From Xylanimonas allomyrinae (lineage in GTDB: Bacteria > Actinomycetota > Actinomycetes > Actinomycetales > Cellulomonadaceae), in the NCBI RefSeq assembly GCF_004135345.1, contig NZ_CP035495.1:1302001-1366000 (forward strand): a stretch of 64,000 bases of DNA, in the 5' to 3' direction. The position numbers were made by a program, and so were the translations under genes. The notes under the pieces were generated by a model. That model was not told the origin of the DNA. It ran no database searches and saw only the letters and a program-made list of their open reading frames with translations. Positions 40,396 through 49,175 of the stretch are shown here, one piece after another; the first letter of the stretch is position 1, and each line of letters starts with the position of its first letter.

Positions 40396-42527
40396 CTATG
40401 CGTCGATCTTCGACCGGTCGAGCGCCCCGGCGCCCGCCACGATGAAGTCCTTGCGCGGTGCGACGTCCGAGCCCATGAGCAGTTCGAACACCCGCTCAGC
40501 CGCCTCGGCGTCTTCGGCGCGCACCCTGCGCAGCGTGCGGTGGCGCGGGTCCATGGTCGTCTCCGCGAGCTGGTCGGCATCCATCTCGCCCAGGCCCTTG
40601 TACCGCTGGATGTCGTCCTTGTAGCGCTTGCCCGCCCGCTCCAGACGCTTGAGCGTCGCCTGCAGCTCGGCCTCCGAGTACGTGTACACGTACTCGTTGG
40701 GCTTGCCTCGCCCGCCGATCACCTCGACGCGGTGCAGCGGCGGCACCGCCGCGTAGACGCGTCCGTCCTCCACGAGAGGCCGCATGTAGCGGTAGAACAG
40801 GGTCAGCAGCAGGGTGCGGATGTGTGCGCCGTCGACGTCGGCGTCGGTCATCAGCACGATCTTCCCGTAGCGCGCCCCCTCGAGATCGAAGGACCGCCCC
40901 GAGCCCGCGCCGATCACCTGGATGATGGCGGCGCACTCGGCGTTGCGCAGCATGTCGCTGATCGACGCCTTCTGGACGTTGAGGATCTTGCCGCGGATCG
41001 GCAGCAGCGCCTGGAAGTCGCTGGAGCGCGCGAGCTTGGCGGTGCCCAGCGCCGAGTCACCCTCCACGATGAACAGCTCGGACCGTTCGACGTCGTCCGA
41101 CCGGCAGTCGGCAAGCTTGGCCGGCAGCGACGACGTCTCCAGCGCGTTCTTGCGCCGGGAGATCTCCTTCTGCTTGCGCGCGGTCACCCGCGCGCGCATC
41201 TCCGCCACGACCTTGTCGAGCAGCAGCGACGCCTGCGCCTTGTCGTCGCGCTTGGTCGACGTGAGGATCGCGCCGAGCTCCTTCTCGACGACGCGGGCCA
41301 CGATGGCACGCACGGGGCCGTGCCCAGCACCTCCTTGGTCTGGCCCTCGAACTGCGGCTCAGCCAGTCGCACCGTGACCACGGCCGTCATCCCGGCCATG
41401 ATGTCGTCCTTCTCGATGCGCTCGCCGCCGTCCTTCGCGGTGATCTTCAGGCGCCGGGCGTTGGCCTCGATCTGCTTACGCACGACCTTGAGCAGCCCCT
41501 GCTCGAACCCGGACAGGTGAGCGCCGCCCTTCGGGGTGGCGATGATGTTGACGAAGGTGCGCACCTCGGTCTCGTAGCCGGTGCCCCAGCGCAGCGCGAC
41601 GTCGACCTCGCAGTCGCGCTGCACCTCGCGCGGCGTCATGTGCCCGCGCTCGTCGAGCACCGGGACCGTCTCGGTGAACGTCTCGTGCCCGCGCAGCGTC
41701 CAGGTCGCCGTGACAGGCGTGTCCGGCGCGAGGAAGTCGACGAAGTCGACGGCGCCGCCGGAGTGCTGGAAGACCTCCTCGTGCGGCCCCGACTCCCCCG
41801 GCGTCCCGGGCAGCCCGCGCTCGTCGCGCACCGTGATCTCGAGACCGGGCACGAGGAACGTCGTCTGCCGCACCCGGGTGACCAGCTCGTCGTAGCTGAA
41901 CACCGCCGATGTCGGGAAGATCTGCCGGTCCGCCCAGTACCGCACACGGGTGCCCGTGGCCCCCCGCTTGGTGCGCCCGACCACCGCAAGCTCGCTGTGG
42001 TCGACGAACGGCGCGAAGACCGACTCGGGCGACGGCCCCGCGGGCCCGTCGGCGAAGGTGCCCGGCTCGCCGCGGTGGAACGTCATGCGGTGGGTCTTGC
42101 TGCCGCGGTCCACCTCGACGTCGAGGCGCGCGGACAACGCGTTGACCACCGACGCGCCGACGCCGTGCAGCCCGCCCGACGCGGTGTACGACCCGCCGCC
42201 GAACTTCCCGCCTGCATGGAGCTTCGTGAAGACGACCTCGACGCCCGTCAGCCCCGTCTTGGGCTCGACGTCCACGGGGATGCCGCGACCGTCGTCGGTG
42301 ACGGTGACGGAGGTGTCGGCGTGCAGCACGATCCCGATGTGCTTCGCGAACCCGCCGAGCGCTTCGTCGACGGAGTTGTCGATGATTTCCCAGAGGCAGT
42401 GCATGAGGCCGCGCGAGTCCGTCGACCCGATGTACATGCCCGGCCGCTTTCGCACCGCTTCCAGCCCCTCCAGGACGGAGAGGTGCCGGGCGGTGTAGCT
42501 CGATTCCGGGGAGGCGGTTGTGGTCAC
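40396..42527 (-). CDS. parE: DNA topoisomerase IV subunit B (frame-interrupted)
   Basis: A type IIA topoisomerase B subunit: GHKL ATPase domain with RKRPGMYIGSTDSRGLMHCL, EIIDNSVDEA and GGLHGVGASVVNALS; transducer; then TOPRIM with IVEGDSALGTAK and MTDADVDGAHI, ending in the PYKGLGEM-type block RYKGLGEMDADQLAETTMDP. It decatenates chromosomes with ParC. One G is missing near 41310 (GGCACGGCCCCGTGC), shifting the frame within VLGTAP-VRAIVARVVEKEL. As the enzyme is normally essential, this is most likely a sequence error. The GTG at 42527 has TACCCT 7 nt upstream. Confidence 0.9.
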
Positions 42528-42679
42528 GCCTTGCAGGGTAGACGACGCCGCCGACAGGCCCGCGCAGGCGCCCCGCCCCGCGCCAGCCGGTCACGCAGGG
42601 CCGTCCCCTTCGCTACGCCCCTGGCGAACCGGGCCCGCTGACGGGGAATGGACCGGCGCACGGATGGTTGGATTCTCTC

Positions 42680-42886
42680 GTGACCACTTTGACGACCGAA
42701 CCGCTCACCGCCGCCGACCGCTGCGACCGCTGCGGTGCTCAGGCGTACGTCCGCGTGGTCCTGCCCGTGGGCGAGCTGCTCTTCTGCGGCCACCACTCAC
42801 GCGAGCACGCACCGGCCTACGCCGACATCGCGACAGCAGTGCAGGACGAGACCGACAGGCTGCTGGCGGAGCACGGCGCCCGCTGA
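42680..42886 (+). CDS. DUF7455 small zinc-binding protein
   Basis: 68 residues beginning at GTG 42680. It has CDRCGAQAYVRV and LLFCGHHSREH, a two-part zinc site (CxxC and CxHH), and is a conserved actinobacterial protein found next to parE and rpoD. Function unknown. TTGGAT lies six bases upstream, a weak leaderless -10. A strong hairpin terminator follows 14 bases after its stop. Confidence 0.78.
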   Translation: MTTLTTEPLTAADRCDRCGAQAYVRVVLPVGELLFCGHHSREHAPAYADIATAVQDETDRLLAEHGAR

Positions 42887-42899
42887 CCCCGCCGTCACT

Positions 42900-42936
42900 C
42901 GAGAGGCCCGCACCCGCCACGGGTGTGGGCCTCTCG
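42900..42936 (+). terminator. Hairpin terminator after the DUF7455 gene
   Basis: Stem CGAGAGGCCCGCACCCG paired with CGGGTGTGGGCCTCTCG around a CCA loop, followed by TTGC. One mismatch. It ends the plus-strand small gene. Confidence 0.75.
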
Positions 42937-43064
42937 TTGCTCGGGCAGCTGTGCGGGCAGTTGCGCGGGCTGTGCGGGCATGTCACGGGCATGTCGCGGG
43001 CATGTCACGAACGGCTGACGCGATCCTCTCTCCCGGTGAGCGCATCACGATGCGGGGAGGTCGC

Positions 43065-44336
43065 ATGCCGTCGCCCGAGGCCGTCCAGAGCACCGGTTCG
43101 CACGAGGCGCGTGCCGTCGAGCCCGGCCGCGACCCGGCTTCGGCTGCCCGCGTGGCCGTCACCTCCGCCCAGGACGTCGTCCACGCGCTGCGTCATGCGG
43201 CGTCCGCCGGACTGCGCGTGACGACGACGCCCCCTGCCGGGTCGGGCACGCTGCTCCTCGACCTGTCCGCGTTCGACGCGACGACCGTGAGCCCGGCCGA
43301 CCGCACGGTCCGGGTCGGCGCAGGCGTTCGCTGGAACCGGCTCGTCGCCAGCACGGCCCCGCACGGCCTGGCCTCGCTCGCGAGCGAGGACCGGACCCGC
43401 AGCGCGGTCGCCGAGACCCTCGTCGGCGCGGTGAGCCCGCTCGCACGCACGTTCGGGCTCGCGTCCGACCACGTGCTGTGCATCGACATCGTGACGCCCG
43501 ACGGCGCCGTCCGCGCCGTGACCCCCGAGGCAGACCCCGACCTCTTCTCCGCGCTGCGCGGAGGCGCTGCGGGGCTCGGGGTGGCGACGGGGATGATCCT
43601 CGGCGTGGTCCCCCTCGACGCGCTCCAGGCCGGAAGCTGGCGGTTCTCCCCGCGGCCGGCCGACGCGGTGGCCGACCTCCTGCATCGCTGGCGCACGTGG
43701 TTGGTCGGCCTGCCGGAGTCGATGTCGACGCGCGCGACGGTCGTCGCGTGCGCGGACGGGCTTGCGCTCGACCTGTGGTTCGCTCACGCAGGTCCTCGCG
43801 CCGACGGCACGGCGCTCCTGGAGGAGCTGCGCGAGGTGCTCCCCGCACCGGCGGCCGTCACCGTGGCCGACGTGCACCGCCGCGGGTCGCGCCCTCATCC
43901 GAACGCGGACGCACCCCGGGTCGGTTTCGTGCGCGGCGCGCTCCTGGACGCCCTGCACCCGGACGCCGTCGACCGCCTCGCGGAAGCAGTCCGCGCCGCA
44001 CCTCCCGGCACCTGTGCCGAGGTGCGCCTGCGGGGCGGTGCGATGAGTCGCCGCGCCCCCGTCCCCGGCTGCGTACCTGGTCGGCGTGCCGCGTTCAGCG
44101 TGCGCGCCGTCGCGGCCGCACAGGCCGACGCCGACACGCTTGCCGACGCGCTCGACCCTTGGGCCACCGGTGGCACCTCCCTCGATCTCGACGATCCGCG
44201 CGACGCCCGCACGGCTCGCGCCCTGCGCGTGGGATGGGGTGAGAAGGCGTTCTCCCTGCTCACTGCGCTGCGTGGTCGGCTCGACCCCGACGGCGTCCTG
44301 GCAGCGCCGTGGGAACCCGGACCGGTGTCGTCCTGA
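43065..44336 (+). CDS. FAD-binding oxidoreductase (berberine-bridge-like)
   Basis: 423 residues. The FAD-binding PCMH domain reads RVGAGVRWNRLVASTAPHGL and LCIDIVTPDGAVRAVTPEAD, with LFSALRGGAAGLGVATGMIL as the ADP-binding turn. The ATG at 43065 has GGGGAGG six bases upstream; an ATG five codons earlier lacks that spacing. The C-terminal half is shorter than in BBE-type enzymes and lacks the usual second covalent-FAD cysteine motif. Substrate unknown. Confidence 0.8.
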   Translation: MPSPEAVQSTGSHEARAVEPGRDPASAARVAVTSAQDVVHALRHAASAGLRVTTTPPAGSGTLLLDLSAFDATTVSPADRTVRVGAGVRWNRLVASTAPHGLASLASEDRTRSAVAETLVGAVSPLARTFGLASDHVLCIDIVTPDGAVRAVTPEADPDLFSALRGGAAGLGVATGMILGVVPLDALQAGSWRFSPRPADAVADLLHRWRTWLVGLPESMSTRATVVACADGLALDLWFAHAGPRADGTALLEELREVLPAPAAVTVADVHRRGSRPHPNADAPRVGFVRGALLDALHPDAVDRLAEAVRAAPPGTCAEVRLRGGAMSRRAPVPGCVPGRRAAFSVRAVAAAQADADTLADALDPWATGGTSLDLDDPRDARTARALRVGWGEKAFSLLTALRGRLDPDGVLAAPWEPGPVSS

Positions 44337-44350
44337 GCACCCCACAGCAG

Positions 44351-44385
44351 GAAGGCCCGCACCCCCGACGGGGGTGCGGGCCTTC
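44351..44385. terminator. Bidirectional terminator, original rpoD terminator
   Basis: A perfect 15-bp stem GAAGGCCCGCACCCC / GGGGTGCGGGCCTTC with a CGACG-type loop. It ends the oxidoreductase gene on the plus strand and, on the minus strand, is where rpoD transcription would have ended before the element inserted. Confidence 0.8.
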
Positions 44386-44409
44386 ACCGAGCATCTGTCC
44401 CGGGCTGGT

Positions 44410-44429
44410 CAGTCCAGGTAGTCGCGCAG
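44410..44429. repeat. attL: host-derived end of rpoD
   Basis: CAGTCCAGGTAGTCGCGCAG matches 53764-53783 at 18 of 20 positions, including an identical 11-bp core TAGTCGCGCAG (44419-44429 and 53773-53783). Read on the minus strand it encodes LRDYLD and stop, the C-terminus of RpoD, with different synonymous codons from the current gene. It is therefore the displaced original 3' end. Confidence 0.88.
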
Positions 44430-44592
44430 TAGGGCCGCTTGTGCGCTGTGCGCGACCAGCGGAACCGCTGGGAACGTTAGGCCAGGTCACAAGCGCTGTG
44501 GTGCGAAATATCCTGGCCTGAGAATGCGGCCCGAGAGAGCGCGTCAACACTCCCCCGGGCCTAGGCCAGGAACCTTCGCAGGAGGTTCGGCC
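44430..44592 (+). promoter_or_regulatory. Left-end regulatory region with AGGCCAGG repeats
   Basis: AGGCCAGG occurs at 44479-44486 and 44563-44570 and inverted (CCTGGCCT) at 44512-44519, with an AT-rich GAAATATCC between. Probably the promoter and operators of the three-gene plus-strand cassette, next to attL. The binding protein may be the XRE product; that is inference. Confidence 0.45.
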
Positions 44593-44709
44593 ATGAACAG
44601 CAACCCTACAGACCGCGACCCGCTCGACGTCGAGCTCGCGGAACTCCTGTCTTTCGAGGCCGCCGTCGCGGACGTGCTGGCCTTGGTCGGCCGCGGTGGT
44701 GCGCGGTGA
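44593..44709 (+). CDS. Short acidic protein, first gene of left cassette
   Basis: 38 residues (NSNPTDRDPLDVELAELLSF then EAAVADVLALVGRGGAR). GGAGG stands eight bases before the ATG, and its stop overlaps the next GTG (GTGA). No recognised domain; mostly one amphipathic helix. The strong Shine-Dalgarno and coupled overlap make it a real gene. Confidence 0.65.
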   Translation: MNSNPTDRDPLDVELAELLSFEAAVADVLALVGRGGAR

Positions 44710-45242
44710 GCGCGCTGACGTTCCGGCCCGGCGATCGTGTGCGCTCGACGTCGGCCAGCAGCGCCGGCCGCGTGGGCGTGGTGCGTGAGGCTCGGGCATA
44801 CCTGGCCCGGCTCGACGGCGCCGGCGTAGTGATCGTGCCTGCACGCCAGGTCGTGACGGTCGACCTCGACGGCGAGAGCGCCGGTGTCGCGTTCGTCGCT
44901 GACGGCGGCGCGCCGTTGGCGCTCGAGCTGCTCGACGGCGCGCCGATGCCTGAGCCGAACTGCCCGGCGTGGTGCGATCGCTCGCACGGCGGCTTCGACG
45001 GGGAGACGTCGCCGGGAGACATCGCGGTGATGCACTCGGCCGTTCGTGGCGGGGTGATCGTCGGTGCGGTCGAGTACCTCGACCCGGATGGGTCGAGGAC
45101 GCTGACGACGCTCTCGCTCGACCTGCCGAACTCTTCGGGTGACTTCGAGGCCGAGACTCCGGCGGGGATCGCCGTTCAAGTTCGCGCCTTGAACTTGAAC
45201 CTTGCTGCTCTCGCCGACGCGCTCGACGGCGGCCCCCGGTGA
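44706..45242 (+). CDS. DUF6907-like protein
   Basis: 178 residues. The N-terminal ~65 residues look like a KOW/SH3-type barrel (FRPGDRVRSTSASSAGRVGV), and the C-terminal part carries PNCPAWCDRSHGGFDGE and a late acidic region, the CPxWC...H pattern of DUF6907, common in actinobacterial mobile elements. Overlaps both neighbours by four bases. Function unknown; the Cys/His set may bind zinc. Confidence 0.6.
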   Translation: MSALTFRPGDRVRSTSASSAGRVGVVREARAYLARLDGAGVVIVPARQVVTVDLDGESAGVAFVADGGAPLALELLDGAPMPEPNCPAWCDRSHGGFDGETSPGDIAVMHSAVRGGVIVGAVEYLDPDGSRTLTTLSLDLPNSSGDFEAETPAGIAVQVRALNLNLAALADALDGGPR

Positions 45243-45517
45243 GCGCGCTGGCGGTTCCCGGGGTCGCCCTGGCGTGGCTGCGGCAGTCGGTGGGCCTGAC
45301 GGTCGACGAGACAGCCCGTCGCGCCGGAGTGGCGCCCGCGTTCCTCGCCCGCGTCGAGGCCGGTGACGCGAGAGCAACGCCCGCATGGCTCGGGGAGGTT
45401 GCCACGGTCTTGGCTGACGCTCTCGCCGACCGTGCGCCCGCGCCTGGCCCCGAGCCTGGCAGGACCGACGACGGCACACCGACCCGCTTGCACGAGCACG
45501 GCGGAAACGACCGTTGA
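45239..45517 (+). CDS. XRE-family helix-turn-helix regulator
   Basis: 92 residues. AWLRQSVGLTVDETARRAGV and APAFLARVEAGDARATPAWL form a Cro/CI-type helix-turn-helix followed by a short charged tail. Coupled to the preceding gene by GTGA. Being the only clear repressor-like protein in the element, it is the best candidate for controlling excision and replication. Confidence 0.75.
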   Translation: MSALAVPGVALAWLRQSVGLTVDETARRAGVAPAFLARVEAGDARATPAWLGEVATVLADALADRAPAPGPEPGRTDDGTPTRLHEHGGNDR

Positions 45518-45522
45518 GCGTC

Positions 45523-45556
45523 GCCGAGGGTGTCTGCCTGGCAGACACCCTCGGCG
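45523..45556 (+). terminator. Hairpin after the left cassette
   Basis: GCCGAGGGTGTCTGCC pairs perfectly with GGCAGACACCCTCGGC around a TG loop, six bases after the XRE stop. No U-tract, as is common in high-GC hosts. Confidence 0.75.
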
Positions 45557-46112
45557 GCTCTGAGCGGCCGTCTCTGGCCCTCCCTGCGCCTCCCACAAGG
45601 CGGCACAGCCGTACTCACAGCCACGGTGGTCAACGCCGTGGTCGGCCTCGCTCGTCACGTCGCTGAGCCGTAATCAGTCGACGCCCGTCTCTCCCACGCT
45701 GCGGGGCGTGGGCCGTAGGTGCGCGGTACAAGCACCCTGCCTCTCGTGAGCGTCCCGGCCGGGGTCGCGTGAGGTCCGAGCACAGCGCGCCGTCGTGACG
45801 ACGGGGCGCTACTCGGCGTGGATCAGATAGCGCGAGAGCTGGTATCTGGGCGAACTTCTGGGGTGGGGGATCTTGCAAGGCCAGTCGCGCGCAGCGCGTC
45901 CGCTCTGCCAGCGCCGCGAGGAAGGCCCGCATCTCAAATGCGAACCCTCCGCTAACTTGGCGGAGGGTTCGTGGCAGCCGTGGCCGTAACGGCCACGGAC
46001 GGTGCCGATCGCGGCGACCTTGCGGGTGGCGCGGGCGGCGGGGGAAACCTCGTCCAAGATGGACGAGGTTTCGGAGGCTGCCCTCGGGCGCCCGCCCGCC
46101 CTTGTTCAGCTG
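45557..46112. other. Non-coding region with three consecutive hairpins
   Basis: About 550 bases without a convincing gene. At its right side are three perfect hairpins: CGAACCCTCCGC/GCGGAGGGTTCG (45941-45971), CCGTGGCCGT/ACGGCCACGG with a one-base loop (45978-45998) and AAACCTCGTCC/GGACGAGGTTT (46045-46071). The first could terminate the minus-strand operon, but three in 130 bp is unusual. A packaging site, origin or structured RNA are possibilities. Confidence 0.6.
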
Positions 46113-46601
46113 TCACCCGTTCGGCTTCGATCGCGTTGACTTCGACCGCGACTGCTTGCTGTCGATGGTCTCAGGGTCCTGGAACCGGAAACCCTTCGCG
46201 ACGGGTCGCGCCTGCAGTATTCCTGTGAACATGAGCGCAGCGCCGAAGGCCGCGAGCAGTAGTGCTACACCGCGGAGCCAGGGACTCTCCGTCCGCCAGA
46301 GCACTACCGTGATGCTCCCGAAGACGAGCGCGACGACGACGACGGCGGCAACGGTGGGGCCTTCCAGGCGCCGGCGCGCACGAGCGCTCTCCCTGAAGGC
46401 GAGCTCCTGGGCGAGCAGCCCAACCTGCTGTTCCACGGCCTCTCTTGCCTCGCCCTCCGGCAAGAGCCCAGCGATCTCGGCAAGCCGTCGAACGCGCTGG
46501 TGGAGCGCGCGTTCCCCGGTGGGCCACACGACCTTGAGCAGCGCTGCGACCGCCGGGAGCGATCCGAGGACAAGGGCCAATGCGGGGGGAGACTGAGCCA
46601 C
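46113..46601 (-). CDS. Small membrane protein of the element
   Basis: 162 residues from the GTG at 46601. A first hydrophobic segment (ALALVLGSLPAVAALLKVVW), a soluble helical middle (EGEAREAVEQQVGLLAQELA) and two C-terminal membrane segments (VAAVVVVALVFGSITVVLW and GVALLLAAFGAALMFTGIL) precede a Lys/Arg/Ser tail. No family recognised. It is not coupled to the terminase-side operon (135-bp gap), so it may be an independent accessory gene such as an immunity or superinfection factor. Confidence 0.55.
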   Translation of the reverse strand: MAQSPPALALVLGSLPAVAALLKVVWPTGERALHQRVRRLAEIAGLLPEGEAREAVEQQVGLLAQELAFRESARARRRLEGPTVAAVVVVALVFGSITVVLWRTESPWLRGVALLLAAFGAALMFTGILQARPVAKGFRFQDPETIDSKQSRSKSTRSKPNG

Positions 46602-46736
46602 GGCGACGGACTCTAGCGAGTCGCCGTTGCGATCCGCTGGGGTTCGGCGCCCTACGTGGCCTGCCACGCCTCACGCTCACGACCACAGTGGTGCGTAGGT
46701 CATTGGCCGGTGTCGGCAGGCCGGGGTCGGCGTAGG

Positions 46737-47120
46737 TCAGGGCGCCCACTGGCACCCTCGCCCGGGCGCGTCCCACCTGCTCGACGACGTGTCGATGCTG
46801 GCTGCCTGGCAGCGTCGCCGGTCGAGGTAGCCGACGCGCTCGGGGAGGCCGAGGCCTGCGGCCAGGCACCACGCCGAGCGGAATGCGTCGAACCGCAGCC
46901 ACGGATGGGCCTCGGCGAGCGTCGGGGCTTCCCGTCCGGCGAGCACCCAGGCCCGGGGGCGCCCGACGTCGACCACGAGCCCGAGCTGGGTAGCCAGGCG
47001 CTCGACGGCCTCGGCGTCAGACCACAGTGGGTCGCGGCGGGAGGACAGCGCGAGCGGGACGGCCGACAGGTCGGCGGCCGACCCGGCGCGCCTGGCCCTC
47101 TTGGCGTCGCGGCGGCTCAC
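46737..47120 (-). CDS. Hypothetical protein downstream of the terminase-like gene
   Basis: 127 residues starting at GTG 47120, which overlaps the previous stop (GTGA). A basic start (SRRDAKRARRAGSAADLSAV) is followed by DAEAVERLATQLGLVVDVGR, GREAPTLAEAHPWLRFDAFR and a Cys-containing helix. Last gene of the minus-strand replication series. No family recognised; small and basic, perhaps a nucleic-acid-binding partner of the terminase-like protein. Confidence 0.5.
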   Translation of the reverse strand: MSRRDAKRARRAGSAADLSAVPLALSSRRDPLWSDAEAVERLATQLGLVVDVGRPRAWVLAGREAPTLAEAHPWLRFDAFRSAWCLAAGLGLPERVGYLDRRRCQAASIDTSSSRWDAPGRGCQWAP

Positions 47121-47479
47121 TCGACGACCCACCCGAGTGCGAGCATCCCGGCCGGGGTCAGGCCGAGCTTGTCGCCCAGGTGGCGAAACTCCTGGGCCTG
47201 CCACGCTGATGCGGCGTCACGGTAGATCGCCGAGGCGTGGCACACGTATGCGGCCACGGCAGCGATGTACGAGTCGTCCCACACGTTCGCCTGCGGGGAG
47301 GTCCACAAGTCCTTCCACAACCGCTTCTCTTCGGCCGACCACTCGCGGCCACGCGGGAGTCGGGGCACCGGCAGGTCGCACGAGTCGGGCAGGACCACGA
47401 GCGCGCGCGTTGCGGTCGTCGAGGGTGTGCGGTGCGCCCGGCTGTTGGGCTTGGCCGCATTGCGGGTCGGTCCTGGCAT
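47117..47479 (-). CDS. Phage terminase small subunit-like protein
   Basis: 120 residues. A basic Pro-rich N-terminus is followed by WSAEEKRLWKDLWTSPQANV, WDDSYIAAVAAYVCHASAIY and FRHLGDKLGLTPAGMLALGW. The W..LW.SPQA..W...D pattern and the closing LGLTP......W are those of actinophage small terminase subunits (P27-like). In satellites, a terS redirects the helper's packaging machinery to satellite DNA. No large terminase subunit is present. Overlaps the downstream gene by four bases. Confidence 0.6.
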   Translation of the reverse strand: MPGPTRNAAKPNSRAHRTPSTTATRALVVLPDSCDLPVPRLPRGREWSAEEKRLWKDLWTSPQANVWDDSYIAAVAAYVCHASAIYRDAASAWQAQEFRHLGDKLGLTPAGMLALGWVVE

Positions 47480-47669
47480 CAGTTCTGCCCTCTCTGCGAT
47501 GGGTCTATCTGGTCGTCGCGCATCGCGCGGCCCTCCCCGGCGGTCAGCGCCGGGTCGGCCTAGGGGTCACCCCCTGGGGTGCAGGCGCGACCGGGGCGCG
47601 CGGCTCGACGTGGCGGCTTGGAACGTGAGCGGCGCGGCCCCGACGCCGAAGGTCGGGGCCGCGCGTTCC
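47480..47669. other. Gap before the terminase-like gene
   Basis: 190 bases between the stop of the 47670 gene and the terminase-like ATG. This is the only sizeable gap within the minus-strand series, so terS may have its own promoter here. No clear -10/-35 is visible. Confidence 0.35.
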
Positions 47670-48499
47670 TCAGAGCCAGCCGCGCGATGCGGCTGGGATC
47701 GCGTCTGCGGGTTCGTTCGTCTCGGGGTCGTAATCGACGGGTCGAAGACCGGTCGCGGTTCGCAGGTAGCGCGTCTCGATCGGCTTCGGTCGTCGGTATG
47801 GACGAACGTCGGTGACGGCTTCGGGGCGACGAGCTCGGCGCCGAGCCGGTGGAGCGTGCCCCACTTACCCAAGCGACCCTGCTCGCCGTCGAGCGCCTCG
47901 AACACCTTGCGGCGATCAGCGCTTTCGGGCACGCGCGCAAGAAGGCCGAGTCCTTCGGGACCAGGGTCGACGTCGCAGGCGGCAGCGACGAGTGACAGGG
48001 CGTCGGCGGCGGTGTCGACCTGGGCGGCCAGGCCGGGCGCTTGCCCCCATGCCTCGCGGACGCGCGCGGGAGCACTCAGCAGTGTCTCGGGTGGTGCGTC
48101 GAAGTCAACCGCGGCGATCACCTTGACCAGTGCGGCGGCGGCCGTGTTGTACGCCTTGGCCGCCCGCGCGTAGTTCTCGGGGAGCGTCTTGGCCCACTCG
48201 GCGCGCTGGGTCGGCAGGACGCCGGCGGCGACGGCGTTGAGTACGTCGGCCCCGTGCGCGGGCTGGACGCTGGCCAGGACGGCGTTGTTCGCTGCTGCGA
48301 GCACTGCTGCGAGCTCGCCAGGGTCGGCGTCGAGGTCGCCGGTGATCTTCGCGGTGAGGTTTGCGACGTGGTCGGGCTCGACGAACAGGCTCTCCCACCG
48401 CATGCGGATGGCTTCGAACCGCTGGGTCACGGTTCCGCCGTGGGCGGTCATGGCGTCGGCCTGCCGGTGCAGGACGTTGAGTTGGGTGGTTGCGCTCAT
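47670..48499 (-). CDS. Hypothetical element protein (frame-interrupted)
   Basis: Begins SATTQLNVLHRQADAMTAHG at ATG 48499 with AAGGAG eight bases upstream, and continues through a long helical region (NYARAAKAYNTAAAALVKVI). At about 47833 one C is missing from a C run after GAGCTCGTCGCC: past it the correct frame reads EAVTDVRPYRRPKPIETRYL and ends ATNEPADAI...RGWL at 47670. Restored length is about 275 residues. The helix-rich middle and the tail resemble no family I know; such genes in phage satellites can be scaffold or coat-interference factors, which is speculation. Confidence 0.55.
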
Positions 48500-48686
48500 C
48501 GGTCTGTCTCCTTGCTGGTGTCGGTTGTCGTGATTCCCAGGGCCTTGCACAGTGCGGCCGTCAGGGCGTCGTCGTTCAGGGCAGGGGCGTCGGTCGGGGA
48601 CGGTTGGCGATCGCCATACGAACCGGGTCGCGGCGCTGGGCCGCCAGGTATCGCTCGAACTCTCGGGCGAGCGGGTCGTCAGTCAT
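48496..48686 (-). CDS. Small element protein (frame-interrupted)
   Basis: Begins TDDPLAREFERYLAAQRRDP at ATG 48686. A C is missing near 48600 (CGTCCCCGACC); with it the frame continues PTDAPALNDDALTAALCKAL and ends GITTTDTSKETDR at 48496, overlapping the next ATG as ATGA. Without the restored base the chain of 4-nt overlaps would be broken only here, which supports the correction. About 62 residues, acidic C-terminus, no family. Confidence 0.5.
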
Positions 48687-48951
48687 GGGTGTCTCCGTCT
48701 TCGTAGATGCGCCAGGCGATGTGCGCGGCGCGGGTATGCGGGCAGTGGTCGGGCCGGAAACCGACGCCGTGGCGCTCACAGGTCCAGCGGGGCCGGCGCC
48801 CGCGCGGCGTCACCCATGCGACCGACACGGCGCGCGCCTGCCCCTTGGCGAGCACGAACGCCGACCACGGCTGCCCGTGCCCTGGCGGGGCGTACAGATG
48901 GGCCTCTCCGTCTGGGGCGGCGATCACCGCCGTAGGGCGCGGCGCGCTCAC
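48679..48951 (-). CDS. Hypothetical element protein with Cys/His pair
   Basis: 90 residues from GTG 48951. HLYAPPGHGQPWSAFVLAKG is followed by WTCERHGVGFRPDHCPHTRA, a CxxH...CxH arrangement that may bind zinc. Overlaps the previous gene by four bases (GTGA); its stop lies within the first codons of the next. No family recognised. Confidence 0.6.
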   Translation of the reverse strand: MSAPRPTAVIAAPDGEAHLYAPPGHGQPWSAFVLAKGQARAVSVAWVTPRGRRPRWTCERHGVGFRPDHCPHTRAAHIAWRIYEDGDTHD

Positions 48952-49175
48952 CGTGACCGCCGGGCGCCATGGGCGGGACGCTTGCGGCGCGCGGGCCCGA
49001 CGTGCTGCCCAGCGCACGCGGGTGCGGGCTCGTCGAGCCGGTCGAGGCACAGGGCGCAGCGTGCGTCGGCGGCGGCCTGCACGAGCCGGTCGCGCACCGA
49101 GTTGTGGGGGCGTTCGGTCAGCGCGGCCAGGCGCTCGGCGACGTCGGGCGGCAGCCGGTCGGCGAGGCCGGTCAC
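48948..49175 (-). CDS. Hypothetical element protein with cysteines
   Basis: 75 residues from GTG 49175. TGLADRLPPDVAERLAALTE and VRDRLVQAAADARCALCLDR, then EPAPAC, followed by a basic tail. Three cysteines could form a zinc knuckle. Coupled by GTGA at both ends. Unknown function. Confidence 0.6.
   Translation of the reverse strand: MTGLADRLPPDVAERLAALTERPHNSVRDRLVQAAADARCALCLDRLDEPAPACAGQHVGPARRKRPAHGARRSR

Noticed and set aside
42970-43012. Three CGGGCATGTC-type repeats before the FAD oxidoreductase
   Set aside because: Short and imperfect; likely coincidental low-complexity in GC-rich leader, with no palindromic or phased structure.
44400-44440. tRNA gene as the integration site of the element
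   Set aside because: The duplicated sequence is the coding 3' end of rpoD, and no cloverleaf can be drawn on either strand.
45174-45200. GTTCAAG...CTTGAAC inverted repeat
   Set aside because: It lies inside the DUF6907-like gene and is explained by the repeated Leu-Asn codons there.
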